DNA of 64,000 bases from the NCBI GenBank assembly GCA_958496175.1, contig OY292277.1, forward strand, positions 39,939,050 through 40,003,049, read 5' to 3'. The stretch is from Sisyra terminalis (taxonomy: Eukaryota; Arthropoda; Insecta; Neuroptera; Sisyridae). Below are positions 35,383 through 47,061 of this stretch, piece after piece; position 1 is the first letter of the stretch; every line of letters begins with the position of its first letter. The notes below the pieces were generated by a model. It did not search any database, was not told the DNA's origin, and was given only the letters and a program-made list of their open reading frames with translations. The translations under genes were made by a program, and so were the position numbers.

Positions 35383-38300
35383 CTGTAAGTAAATAATAAC
35401 ATTATTTTTATTTTTCCTTTCAAAAAAAAAACAATTTTTAACTTCTCACCTTGGTTTTCTAATTTTTGGAGGCCGGCCTAACGAATATTCGTTACTATTG
35501 TGTTGAACGTACGATGGTCGATGATATGTGTTTCTGAAAGACGGCGGCGGTTGCCTCTGCTGATATCTCGGATCACCTGAAAAAATATTTTTTTATAATT
35601 TAACACATAAAAGTCTTAAATATTCAATACCTGGTGGAGCACAAGGCATATTCGGATACATATTCGGATGCATTGAATAGCGATTTGAACGATCATAATG
35701 TTCAGCACTAGGAGTTGGTGATCGACTCATATGAGAGTTAACTGGTGGACTATTTCGAACACCCATCTGAAAATTAACACAACTTTAATACAAAAATGTC
35801 TATTATGAGTGGAGCAATGGATTGTCCCAAAGTACCAAATTAGTTCAAAATCGGTTTAGTCGTTAACAAATAAAAAAAAATAATACACTCAAGAAAATAT
35901 TATAAAACTAATAAATATAAAATAAGAGCATTTTCAAACCTATCCAAAAATTGGATCAAAAATGTAATGTTCAGAGCCGATCCAGCTTCAAAGTCAGAGG
36001 GGGTTATATAAAAATAATTTAGTCAACAAGCTGCAATAAAATACAAATCTAATTAAAAGGAACTGTATTTTAGTGCAATGAGTAAAAATAATTTAAAAAA
36101 AAAATTTTTTCCTAAAATTATTAGTAGTCAATTTAGTCGAGAATTAGCCCAGGCGGGCTGACCCCAATGATTCCCCCCTAAATTCGCTCTTGTCGGGCGA
36201 ACACTAACATTTTATATTATATTTTTATCAACTTTTTGAAAACTAGTCATGTTCTTTAGAGTTCACCTAGGTATTTAATCATTCACTTATTAGGAAGAAT
36301 AGAAAACGTTTATTACCTGCATACTGTTACGATAAATCATTGTTGGCTGAGGTGGTAGTGGAGGTCCTGGTGGCATGGAAGCATAGTTGCCTGGATAAGG
36401 ATATCCATAGTTTGGTACAGCAGGCATAGTAGCATTTGGAGGGGTGTCGGCCGGACTAAAGTTTCTATTCGAATTGGACATGGCTCCAGCACCTGCTGAA
36501 TGTGGTTGTTGGTAATAATTATGAACAACGGTACTAGCTGGCGAGCCCGAACTGCCACTACTGCTACCGTTAGAATGTGTTGTAATTGGTGTGTTCCGCG
36601 CACTAGGTTTGGATGATGATGTAGCTGAAGATGTGTTGTATTTAGCCGATGTATAACGACTACTATTCGTCGACGTTTTACTATCAGCATTTGACGAATT
36701 CGTTTTCGTCGATGATGTATGACTACTGTTTGGAGTAGTTGATGTGGAATAATTTGATGCGTTTGTGATTGTGTTTGTTGTGGCGTAAACAATACCGGGC
36801 GGAGCTGCGTACATTTGAGGTGGTGGAGGAGCATTCGGAGAATATACAATTGCATTTGACGGATGCTGGTTAGACGCTGCATATACAAACTGTTGTGGCG
36901 GTGGTGGATGGCTTACAATTGATACTGGATTACCATTGGGAACGACTGGAGGTGGAGGACCATACACTAAAGGTGGAGGACCTGTGGAATACACCGGTAC
37001 CAACTCAGTATTCCCGGACGGCACCTGAGATGCGTTAGGAGTCATTGTCGTTGGATACGACGAGTTGCCATTAGGTTGAGATGGATACGCAGAAATGTAA
37101 CCTCCTATGAGTATTAACATTAAAATCAAAATCATGAAATTAACTTAAACTATTTAGTTCTTACCAGATTGTCCTGAAATTACAGGAACTGAGTATCGTT
37201 GGGAACCTTGTCCGTTTGGAGGAACATAATAAACCATTGACTGTTGTCCCCAATAAGGAGCTGAACTTTGATATGCCATGGGTGTCGAATTTTGAGGATC
37301 TCCGGTAACGTTTAAATTTACGAAATATCCACTGAGATCAGACACATTTGGGTCCTAAAAATAGTTCAAAAAATATTCAAGAATAAAATTTTTAATTTAA
37401 ATATTTTTTTTTTTTTTTTGATAACATGTGCCGTTTTATGTTCCTTTCATTTTTGGTACAAAAATTAGGCAACAGATAATTGTTTTGTTCTCATTTTTTC
37501 GATTTATTTTCTCAATAAAAGTTGCTTGTTTCTACATTAAGTTAGAGTTAATTTCAATCCATACTTTTGCAGAAAATCAAATTCTTTCTAAAAATATGTT
37601 TTATGTTTTTTTTTCTTTAGTCAAACAACTCATATGATATTGTAGTCTAATCATTTTAAAACATAACTTTAAAAATTGTTATATTATCTGTTAGTTTTTA
37701 TCAAATATGGAATGTTCATTAAAGGATTTTTTTAAATAATTGATAGTATGACTTCCAATATCATTTGAATGGTTAGATCAATGAAAAAAAATATATTCTT
37801 CATAGAACAAAAAGTTTTCTACGAATTGGAAAAAAAATATTTATTTGTTGATTTATCAATGGTGATATGAATGTTTTCCGTGAACCGGTAGTTTAAAGTA
37901 ATAACATTAATATTATATGATTATTTGAATACTCTTTTGAAATACCCATCAATAAATTATTCATTATCGAATATAGAAAAAATATTGATTTTTTAATCTA
38001 TCCAAAATTAGGAATGATACGCTTTCAAAGTAACCCACACAATTATTTGGATTGGCCACCTCTCATGTAGGCAAATAAGTCATATTTCTTTAAGTACCTA
38101 CAATAAAATATCATTTATTTATTATTCTTTTATTTACTATCCCTGTTATGTAATATTAAAATAATACCATTAAAGAATTGTATTACTTAAACGATTCGGA
38201 TGAAATTTTTTGCAACTTTATAAATCGGTTTTAGAATAGTAAATAAATATTATCAAAACCAAAATTAGGAGTATATTTTCCAGTAAATATAATATACCCC

Positions 38301-41300
38301 TAATTTTTATATATAAGTGTAAGTAACTTCAGTCTTTCGTACATTTGATTCAAGTATAATAGCGCATGAATAATTGAATATTTCCATTGAAGAAAGTAAA
38401 TAAAAGAATAAATTATGTTATTTTTTTCTATTTAGGAAAACTGATTAAAATAATTCTAAGAAAAAAATATGAAAGCCAATGATTTGTCTTTTAATAAACC
38501 AATTAGAATCTTAACCAAAAGCGGAAATGACGTCACAGAAGCCCGACTTGAATTCTTTATTACATCCTGTGTATGTTTTAAAGTTTGAATGTTACGCGCT
38601 AGATGGCATTACTATAAAAAATTAGTGATTTTAAATTATCGTTTGGATGATTCATTTTTGATTTGATATTATATGTCAAGCGAAATGTCTCCTTTCAAAT
38701 ATTATACAAATCTCAAACGACTCGCATTCCAAGTTATACCTATACTAACCCTTAATTTTTATTAGGTTCAAAAGTTATGCATGTTTCAATATAAAAACAT
38801 ATAATTTGAATAAAATCTTACCATTCGGTTATATTGGTTCATCATTGGACTGCCATAATTGTATATCATTTGAGTTTCTTCATTGTAAATTTGCATTGGA
38901 GCATTGTGTACTGGAACCATGTTCGGAGGGCCGTAAATTCCAGCTGGGGCTCCATTGGGATAATATGGCTGTAAGGGCACATTAGTAATGTTTTCGTATT
39001 GCCCATACTGGTAATTGGATGATGAAGAATTGTAGACATTCTGCGTAGGAGTAAACGGTAAATTCGGCGAAGTAGCTGTATTTGTATAGGTGCTCTTAGG
39101 GGATGTTTTCGAGGACGTCTTTTGATATTTTTGAATCTTCTTGGGTGATTGACTGGCCTCAGGCTTAGGGGGTGCGGCTGTGGGTGGTTTTGCCGGTGGT
39201 GAAGATGTCCCTTGTTGCGATTTTGAAATGTTTTGTGCTGGTTTTTGATTTGCGCTCACAGCTGGTTTAGAATTAGTATTATTGCCTCCGTGGGAATATG
39301 ATTGTACATTTGCATAGTTATTGTTGGGTGAGTCAGAATTTTGGGAATACTGTTTATTGGTGTTATCGACTGTGGTCGTTGATGATTGTTTTACGCTTCG
39401 CTGACAAGACTTATTGCCATTTGCTTTAGATAAACTGGTCTTTTGGTTTTCCGCCGCAATGTGCACGGGTTGAGGATTTTGGGGCGGCGAACCACCTTGG
39501 TTTGGTGGAGATTGATTATTTTGCTGATTCGCTGGATTTGGATACATTTCTATAGATGTTGGTGGGTGTGCTGGATCAAAATGGTACACTGAACCGTCAG
39601 GATTCACGAACGGTTGTCCGGTCTATAACAAAACAAAAATTAGACTTTTATCAACAATCTAATGAAAATTTATTAAAAATAAATGCTCACTTAAAAAAAG
39701 AACGAGAAATGAGAATAATAAAAGAACTCAATAAAATAAATTCGTGAATAAATCAATTGAACTTCGAGAAAACTCAACAGTTGTCATTGCTTCTTGCCTG
39801 TCTAGATTTATAAGATGGCGGATGACTGAGCATTCACACGAAATTAACTTTCAGGGTTCACTTTTTGTTCACTGCGCAAACGTTGATTTTGAAAGACTTA
39901 AGTCATATACGAATTAATGCATAGCAGAGATGTTGATTACCATTGGTCTATACCAATAGTGACTTGTAAGCCGCATGCGCTTTTCAAAAGATTTATTGTG
40001 ATTCCCCGTATCAAAGGACGACATTTGTTAACTTTAAAATAATTAATGAAAAAATCAATTTCTAATAACCAGTTTGATGATAATTTCTTTGCATTACTTA
40101 TTAAAACATTAGCAACTATTCAAAAATACAATGAAAAAATCATTTGAAGAATCCTTTAGTACTTTTTAAGAAATAATTATAGAATTTACTATAGATAATG
40201 ATTTAGGTACATTCCACCTCAACAAGTTTTGTATGCATTTAAAAAAAATATCTTTGGTAGATTATATGGCAGGGGTGGACAAACTTAATCCTGGAATGAT
40301 CGAAATTAAATTTTCCTATTTATACGCGTTCGACTTCAAAATATGGATCAAATCAAAATCAAATTTAAAGAAAGAATGAGTAGACGGAAGTATTAGCAGC
40401 ACTAATTGGAAATCAGTAACATCCGTTGTAAAATAAATGCAAGTTTGATTTTGAATTTCAGTTTCATTGTCTGCTAAATTTTTAGTGCACATTTTCAATT
40501 GAAAGATTTTAAATTTACCTAAAAGATTATTTAATATGCCTGCGATCGATTGTCGACCTGCTCGATCGGTCAGTCGATTGCGATCGACCATTTACCCACC
40601 CCTTTTATACAGTGTACGAATTTATAATTGAAATTTTTTTTATACATTTTTATAACATAAAAATATTTCTTACTTGAGGATCAATTAAAATGCTTCCTTT
40701 AGGTACACTTTGTAAATCAGTAACAGCCCACATGACAGTGTTTTGTTCATTAGGGTTAACATATCGAGCGTCCATTGGTCTTTGTCCTGGAATTTGACCT
40801 TCAGTTCCTTCTGGAAGTGGGGGATAAGGACCCGCTGGATTCCATGTGACTTCCATATGGTTTGGAGGTGGATGGTACGGAGACCAAAATGGTTGCGGGT
40901 GCATTGGTGGAGGACAATTTCGATCCGGTAAGGGAATCAATTGTGGATGCTGCTGATTATTTATCACAGTTGATGATTGTTGATTGATTAACGGAGGTGT
41001 GTGCTCTTCCCAAGATGAAGTATGTGTTCCATCATCCGTCGAAGATGACTGTTGGCCTGCAGGATATGGCGTGGCCGTTGGAGATGGAGTTACACTATCA
41101 GATCGTTGTGACTGAGATTTATACCCAGAACTTGACGGGCTTAAGCGCCAGGAAAGATTTGAACTAGTTGCAGAATCTGATTATAAAAAAAGATAATTTA
41201 ATGGGTGACTTTTGTAAAAAAAATAATAAATGAACCTTGTTTGGAGAATAAGCGTCCTCCAGCGCTTTGCGTTGAAGTAACACTATCCCCTCGAGCTAAT

Positions 41301-44300
41301 AAAGATACCGAACTCGTATATCCTCCAAAACTATAGCTTTTTGAAACACATGGTCGAGATGGATCTTTCATTTCAACTGACTGGCCCTTAAAAATTAAAC
41401 GTAAATTTCGATTTTTAAAATAATTGGGTAAGAGATCTTTACACTTTGGTCAAATGATAAGTATAATAGCTACTAGTCTCATTTTGACCAAAGTGTAATT
41501 GACCAAAAAGAAGTGAAATTACTTTTAAGAGTTTCGTTGGTCGATAAGCGTGATGTTCAGGATGTAAAAGTCGAGCGCGGGACATATGATCGGTTTGTGG
41601 TGACGGCCAAGGGCCTTCTGGCCAAATTTCTTCTTGTGAATTATACTCATTTAAACGATGCTGAAAGAACATAAATATCTTAAGACTTAGTCTTAAAAAA
41701 TTCAAAGCAAAATCAAAAAAAAATGTACAATCGCGGATACAAAAATGAGATACAAAAAAAAAAATAAAAAAGCGAAATGAAATGAAAAGCCAAATATGCA
41801 AAATGAGCCGTATTTCATTTTTATAATCCATGGCTGTACCTCTCGGTTAAAAATCCGTCGTCTCACTTTCTCATATTCCTCTTCGCGTTCTTCGAAACTT
41901 TTACTTCGGCGATTTTCCATATTAAGTTGTCGATCCGGACTTTTGAAACATTCCTCAAAACTGTTCGAGTCCCGCTTGAGTATTGAGCGACGTGGTTCCT
42001 CCGGAAAGTGGATATCCTCACGAATATGATCCCGAAATTGAAGATCCGGTAAGCGGGTATTTTTCGTTTTGTTAACTACCACAGATTTGCCGCTTGACTC
42101 AATGTTGTGGTCCATTCCAAAAAAGGCGGCGCATCGATGCACCAGCATACGCTGATAACTCGACATTTGAGGAAATCTATGATGGTTTTTCCTATAAAAA
42201 GAGATAGATTATAAAATTTGCATTTGTCTGGTTGATAAAGTTACGTTTTATCTTTGGCAAGCATGACTAGCTCTTGTTCGATTTGTAATAGTAACATCCT
42301 ATCTTTGGCGTTTTTGTTGAGCGTTTCCAAAATAAATTGTGTGAGATTTACTCCAGTTGTATCAGTGTACTCCGTGCTAGATTCTAAAAAAAACAAAAAT
42401 CAATTTGAAATTCGAACTTTTCCAAAATAAAACCAAACAAAATGGAAAATTATTACGACACAGTAATTTAGATCAGAACCATTTTGAAAATTCTTGCTTT
42501 TCTAAAGAAATCCTACGAAATTTTTCATTTTTCCCATTAACAAATATTTTATAGTGTGTTCGGTTTTCAAAATTATACATTAAAAATATGAAACAAGGAG
42601 AATAGTAACTAATTTTGCCCAAAGTTTAGATATATGGCAGTGTTTCTCAATTTAAATAAAAAGCACAAACTACAAAAAAATATCTAAGAGAAAACTCATA
42701 ACATAAAATTGAACTTTCCAAGGCAAATTTTTAATAAATATAACATGAAACATAAAACAGAAAACCCGAATTGGTAGTACACAATACAAAAACTAGTAAC
42801 CAAATCAACTGAAAATTCCAAGCGGAATAAATTTTAGGTTTCTCAAACTAAAGATAAAAATTTCAAGGAATATTAATGTAAAAATATAAGTTGAAATGAG
42901 AATTAATCAAAATTGAAAAGCTTAAATTCGAAAAAAATCCTCAATAAAGCATATTTATTACAAACTTCTGTGAAATTCAGGAGCTTTTTGGTATTTTGTA
43001 GTCTAAGGGAGTCATTTAATTTTTAAAACTAAACCATTCTATTAATATAATACAAAGGAAAGAAGAAAATAAGTCATCAGTTTTCCGAAGATACTAAAAA
43101 TTATATTGAAACTTGTAAAAGTCAAACGAAAGAAAGTTTAAACTACATTGTTTCTAATTGATTATACTTTAGTGGTACGTTTGCAAATAATAAAAAATGA
43201 GAATTTCAAAAATTAGCTTATTTCAAATTTGTAGCCAACTAGCCAATTGTTAGGTACTCCAATTTCTGTTAGTTCGATAATGAATAACAATTTTTGTACT
43301 AATCCCACGTCTATACATATTTCTGTCAAATAAAACTGGCATCCTAGAGCATTTTCCATTAATGTGACAGAATTAATGGAATGTGTTACACACTTGTGGC
43401 GTCATATTTTAATTTATGCATTACTGCTGCGTTCATTGAAAAGAAATTTACTTATTTTTAGGAACAATGAAAACAGAACTAGTATTTTATGATCAAATTT
43501 TTTTCAATGTTTAATAAGTAATAACAACGCAAGTGGTAATGTATAAATTTTAATTAATAATAAACCATAATGGAAAAAAATAACACTGAAAAACTACAGA
43601 AATAGATTATAGGTTCCCAAACATTTATAAATGCTTGCCTCTTTTACGAGGAAAAATTCTAACGATCCCGACACTGTTATTTATTTCCGTAGCCACTGCC
43701 ATCTCCTTAAAAAAATTCACCCCTCAATGGGGATGATACCACCCTCTTTGGAAACTAATAAGCAGTGGTCACACCGCAAAGATAATCAACCAGATTTACA
43801 GTTTTCCAGTTAACATGAAGATCAATATAAACGAGCCAAGGAGGGTAGTTGCCTTTCATTAGAAAATTTGGAAACTTTTATTATAAATACCCCCTTATTA
43901 CATTAACCAAAGTCAATAGAATCACTTAAAAATTTCTTTCACGGGAAATGCTCTTTCGAACCCTTAAAGATACACTGACCCTAGGGTAAGAATTACTGTT
44001 TGGAACTACACGTTGTTTTTTTTTTGTGACCGAACTTTATTAATGATCAATCGAAAACCCCTAATCCGGAAGGTTCCAAAATAAATTCTTGTGAAATAAA
44101 TATGTAAATTAAAGGTAAATAAATCTTACCACGCGAAAGACACGGTGATGCTGAAATGCTATCAAAGCTCGAGGAATTTTGATGCTTTAACTTATTTCGA
44201 TTGTTCACTCTATTCACTGTTAACGTGTGATGTGAATTATTATTATAATTATGACCAGAATTGTTATTATTAACATTTTGTTCATAATTTTCGCCCGACT

Positions 44301-46298
44301 TTTTATTAGTACAATTGTAGTCTTGATCGCACCAATTCGACGATGTTTCCGTTCGATTTGGTGAAACCACTACAGTGGTAGTAGGAACTTGAATTTCAAA
44401 TTCATCATCATCTTCTTCAACGTTTTCTTCCACATCTTCATCCTCGTTAGTTTCGATAATGATAGTTTTATTTTCGTGAGTCGTGGAATTGCTCTCAGAC
44501 ATGTTGGAGTCATGAACAATTGTCGGAATTTCAGGTCCGGTTTCTGAAATGTTTTCGTTTGTTTGAATTAAGATTTTATTATTGTTCATTGAAATGTTTT
44601 CAGAATTTTGAGCATTGCTAGTGGGCGATAATGGAACACCTCCTGATGGCTCTCGGGGCGGTGATGTGGATTCGCGAATCGCTTGACTCCGCACTAATAA
44701 TTTCACTTTACTATTAGTCTGCAAAGAAATAAAAAATAATTAATAAGAAAAATCACATTTATCACACTATCCTTTTTCATTGTACCCATATATTTATATT
44801 TTTCGATTTAATTGCTCTTTACTATTTTGTAAATATTTCCAATTGGATTTGAAGGCAAACTTATAAATATCTTATGTAAATGCATCAAATAAATACGACA
44901 AAATTAAAAGTCACCTTATGCTCTCGTAAAATTTCATCCACATAAAAGGTACCCATTTAGCAAAAAAAAAAAAAACGATTTTAAAAGGTAAACGATTTCT
45001 TTTAAATCCTCACATCTATTCAATTTCATAACACAAAATTAAATGATATGATTTCTTTGAACTATTATCAAAATTTATTGCCATTATTTTTTGCATGAAT
45101 CAGATAAATAATAAATCCTAACTAAACAAAAATTCTCCGAAAAAGAAACATAAATATTTTTCTTTCTATTCTTGTAGTTAAATATGGCTGTAACGAATTC
45201 AAATTGTTACAAAATCAAACAAGAATTTAATTGATAAATATTATTGTCTTTTATATCTGTGGACAATTTTCATTAATGGTGTAGCTTTTAATAATAAATT
45301 TTACAATTGATTTTTTTAATCCTGATGAAAACAGTTGAGTGTATTTTTTCCTTAAAAAGGAAGGTTTTAAATACAAAATGGAAATCGAGCATGAAATTAA
45401 CAGTCTACTGAAATATTCTTTGATAGAAGTTCGCTACATTATTTGAAAATGTTTATCCTACCATTAAAAGTGTAAATTCACGTTAATGTATAGGTACATT
45501 AGCGAGTTAGAGTTTAAAGTTTTATAAAAGTATTAAAAACTTTAAAATTTGTATGCTTTAACTAGTGAAATCTGTTAGTGTATGCAATCCCAGTCAGTCA
45601 ATTGCTAATGTAAGTAAATGTCAAGAATATATGATTTATTCAATTAAATTGATTTTATTCAATTAAAACTACAGTGTAATCTCACTAATCCGGCACTATT
45701 AAAAACCGGAGGGTGCCAGATTATTGGAATGTTCGGATTACTGGATTATAGTGAAAAAGTCATAGGTATTGAATAAAATAAAGCATTTCATAGAAGGAAT
45801 AAATGTATGCACAGATATAGAGGGGCGAGGGAGGCGTGGGCGAAGGCTGCCGGATTATTGGACGTGCCGATCTATCGAAGTACCGGTTCAGTGAGATTAT
45901 ACGGTACATTGTTAATGTGCACACTTAATAATTAAAGTATAAATTTGAAGATATTTAATAGGTATTTTTCGTTAGTTACTGCCCCGATGAATTATACTAA
46001 TTCTCTGAATACACTACTTCACTGTGTGTTTTAATGGTTACTTTTACAAAAGAAAAACCTAACATAAAAAAAATCAAAACTTTTACATAAGAAGTTTTGT
46101 ATGGAATAATAAGATACTACATCTTTACGATAGGATTTCTTTAATATTCAAATAAAAACTTCAAAATATAAATAAAATGGGTGAGATTGGCAAATAACAC
46201 TAGTGCTTACAAATGTTCTTTAAGGGTGGTTATAAATTCAAGAATTAGTTTTGATTACTAAAAATAAAGTGGTTTCCAAAAAAAAGGGGAAAAACCAG

Positions 46299-46331
<33 letters not shown>

Positions 46332-47061
46332 CACTTTTAGCGATGTTCTTGGTAGCAAGAAACTACCATAATGTAAATCAAAAAATCCATAAAAATACTA
46401 ATGTCTATTTATCACAGAGTAGTATATTTGGAAATAAAATTATCGCGTGGAAAGCTGACTTTTTCACCAATTAGTAGATTTACTTCGATGGTGTGCTAAA
46501 TAATCTTCTCATAAAAAATCGGTAGCCTTTTTAACTTGTATCACATATAACTCTATTCTTATTAAATGCTATTTTAATCAAATTAACAAAGATATTGTAA
46601 TCACTTACTCTACTCCGAGCCAATGTTGAATTATTAGTCTTTGTATTTGCAGAAGTGCTATTACAACTTTCATTATTGTTTGTTTCAGTTGCAGGCGTCG
46701 AAGCCATCACAGACGAAGTTGTAATTTCAGTTGCAATCTGCATCGATTCGTTTTTTATTAAAGTAACATTACTAATTTCTACATTTGCTGCATCCATGGT
46801 TTTCGCCAAACTTTGTTCCTCGCCGTTTTTATTATGAACACTAGAAGCATTGATTTCAGTCCTGTTCTCCTTAGCGTTCTTACTGATCACCTCTTCTTCC
46901 TCAACAAATTGCGAATTTTGTTTCGATAAGCTCCGCGTCCGTTGCTGTTGCATTCGCAATGAATTTTGCTTGTTTTTATTCATTTTTACTGTTTTTTGCA
47001 TATAACAATTTGCTTTGTCTACAATACCGGTTACGACAACATTGTTATAAAAGAAATTCAT
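35343..47061 (-). CDS. enc: Encore/R3HDM-type R3H-domain RNA-binding protein, complete, 13 coding exons (1468 aa)
   Basis: Thirteen exons join in frame to 4407 nt. Residues 1-347 are Ser/Asn-rich, with the family motif KVKLLVRSQAIRESTSPP near 155-172. The R3H domain spans about 360-445: helix FILETLNKNAKDRMLLLQ, then FPQMSSYQRMLVHRCAAFFG with the defining R408-x3-H412. A SUZ-like segment follows (RRSILKRDSNSFEE, RRSKSFEEREEEYEKVRRRI) to about 511. Later come SRPCVSKSYSFGGY and DGSVYHFDPAHPP, which are landmarks of encore and vertebrate R3HDM1/2. The C-terminal 700 residues are Pro/Ser/Asn/Gln-rich. R3H-SUZ domains bind single-stranded nucleic acid; Drosophila encore acts in germline mitotic exit and mRNA localisation. 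Role here is by homology. The start Met at 47061 is uncertain: other in-frame Mets (residues 21 and 26) could be used. Confidence 0.93.
35450..35576 (-). CDS. enc: encore-like exon 12
   Basis: The acceptor is tttcag/GTGATC and the donor CCAAG/gtgaga. The text is GDPRYQQRQPPPSFRNTYHR then NEYSLGRPPKIRKP. The phases agree with both neighbours. Confidence 0.85.
35631..35766 (-). CDS. enc: encore-like exon 11
   Basis: The acceptor is taattttcag and the donor CCACCAG/gtattg. The text is MGVRNSPPVNSHMSRSPTPS, ending NMYPNMPCAPP. It encodes low-complexity C-terminal sequence. Confidence 0.85.
35767..36316. other. enc: Intron 10 of the encore-like gene; possible hAT relic
   Basis: A segment at 35974-36194 starts cagagccgatcc and ends aattcgctcttg, loosely complementary ends of hAT type, with ggggg/ccccc runs inside. 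No target duplication is found, so this is weak. Confidence 0.3.
36317..37104 (-). CDS. enc: encore-like exon 10 (Pro/Ser/Asn-rich)
   Basis: The acceptor is actcatag and the donor ATGCAG/gtaata. It encodes 262 codons with PPPLVYGPPPPVVPNG, long Ser/Thr/Asn tracts and YPYPGNYASMPPGPPLPPQP. The protein frame is confirmed by phase on both sides; the overlapping 183-codon frame in another register is a shadow. Confidence 0.92.
37165..37354 (-). CDS. enc: encore-like exon 9
   Basis: The acceptor is ctatttttag and the donor TCTG/gtaaga. The text is DPNVSDLSGYFVNLNVTGDP, then SAPYWGQQSMVYYVPPNGQ. Phase 0 in, phase 1 out. Confidence 0.9.
37355..38821. other. enc: Intron 8 of the encore-like gene, nothing recognised
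   Basis: 1467 bp of AT-rich intron with no repeat family or RNA gene seen. Confidence 0.45.
38822..39622 (-). CDS. enc: encore-like exon 8
   Basis: The acceptor is ttttgttatag and the donor CGAATG/gtaaga. The text starts TGQPFVNPDGSVYHFDPAHP, a landmark of the R3HDM family. It continues with Asn/Gln/Ser/Pro-rich sequence and a Lys/Ser-Pro stretch. 267 codons. Confidence 0.93.
39623..40269. other. enc: Intron 7 of the encore-like gene (part), nothing recognised
   Basis: AT-rich intron sequence to the left of the MITE. The short plus-strand frame at 39556-39747 overlaps exon 8 antisense and is not supported. Confidence 0.4.
40270..40604. mobile_element. hAT-type MITE, CAGGGGTGG family, copy 1
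   Basis: The ends are caggggtggacaaac and tttacccacccctt. The flanks ttatatgg and ttatacag match at 6 of 8 bases, as expected for an old 8-bp hAT duplication. Internal text such as cctgcgatcgattgtcgacc is shared with copies at 51138 and 55187. No coding. It sits in an encore-like intron. Confidence 0.8.
40674..41176 (-). CDS. enc: encore-like exon 7
   Basis: The acceptor is tataatcag and the donor CCTCAA/gtaaga. The text starts DSATSSNLSWRLSPSSSGYK and later has MHPQPFWSPYHPPPNHMEV and DARYVNPNEQNTVMWAVTDL. 503 nt with phases matching exons 6 and 8. Confidence 0.92.
41236..41386 (-). CDS. enc: encore-like exon 6 (conserved SKSYSFGGY segment)
   Basis: The acceptor is aatttttaag and the donor CAAG/gttcat. 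The text GQSVEMKDPSRPCVSKSYSF, then GGYTSSVSLLARGDS and TQSAGGRLFSKQ, is the best family match outside the R3H domain. Confidence 0.92.
41523..41660 (-). CDS. enc: encore-like exon 5
   Basis: The acceptor is tctttcag and the donor TTAAAA/gtaatt. The text is HRLNEYNSQEEIWPEGPWPS, ending HHAYRPTKLLK. 46 codons, phase 0 on both sides. Confidence 0.88.
41840..42191 (-). CDS. enc: encore-like exon 4 (R3H core and SUZ-like segment)
   Basis: The acceptor is ttttatag and the donor CGAGAG/gtacag. The text has FPQMSSYQRMLVHRCAAFFG (the R-x3-H signature), VVVNKTKNTRLPDLQFRDHI, then EEPRRSILKRDS and EEREEEYEKVRRRIFNRE. This exon identifies the gene. Confidence 0.96.
42245..42383 (-). CDS. enc: encore-like exon 3 (start of R3H domain)
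   Basis: The acceptor is tttttttag and the donor AAAAC/gtaact. The text is SSTEYTDTTGVNLTQFILET then KDRMLLLQIEQELVMLAKDK. Phases 1 in and 2 out match exons 2 and 4. Confidence 0.92.
42384..44129. other. enc: Intron 2 of the encore-like gene, nothing recognised
   Basis: 1.75 kb of AT-rich intron. I find no transposon ends or RNA gene here. Confidence 0.4.
44130..44718 (-). CDS. enc: encore-like exon 2
   Basis: The acceptor is atttctttgcag and the donor CGTG/gtaaga. The text starts TNSKVKLLVRSQAIRESTSP, matching the N-terminal motif of R3HDM proteins. It continues with Asn/Ser-rich sequence and an acidic stretch (NEDEDVEENVEEDDDEFE). 589 nt. Confidence 0.92.
44719..45671. other. enc: Intron 1 of the encore-like gene (part), nothing recognised
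   Basis: AT-rich intron sequence between exon 2 and the MITE at 45672. Confidence 0.4.
45672..45904. mobile_element. Pogo/Tigger-type MITE, 233 bp, TA duplication
   Basis: It starts cagtgtaatctcactaatcc and ends ggttcagtgagattatacgg, roughly 20-bp inverted ends, with TA on both sides (45670-45671 and 45905-45906). Internal ccggattattgga words are typical of pogo-like nonautonomous elements. No coding. Confidence 0.8.
46293..46330. repeat. (TAA)n microsatellite
   Basis: About eleven TAA units in an encore-like intron. Confidence 0.85.
46609..47061 (-). CDS. enc: encore-like exon 1 (first coding exon)
   Basis: It starts MNFFYNNVVVTGIVDKANCY and ends NNSTLARSR at donor AGTAGA/gtaagt in phase 0. 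The sequence is Lys/Gln-rich then Asn/Ser/Thr-rich. The 5' end of the exon, or an upstream splice, is not resolved. Starts at residues 21 or 26 are alternatives. Confidence 0.8.

Noticed and set aside
35974..36194. hAT-like ends cagagccgat / gctcttg in encore-like intron 10
   Set aside because: No 8-bp duplication and poor end symmetry; recorded only in the intron note.
36337..36888. 183-codon minus-strand frame rich in Gln/His/Arg
   Set aside because: It overlaps encore-like exon 10 in another register. Phase continuity and family wording support the Pro/Ser/Asn frame, so this is a shadow.
41439..41831. 130-codon minus-strand frame
   Set aside because: It is encore-like exon 5 plus read-through of both flanking introns; only the middle 46 codons are real.
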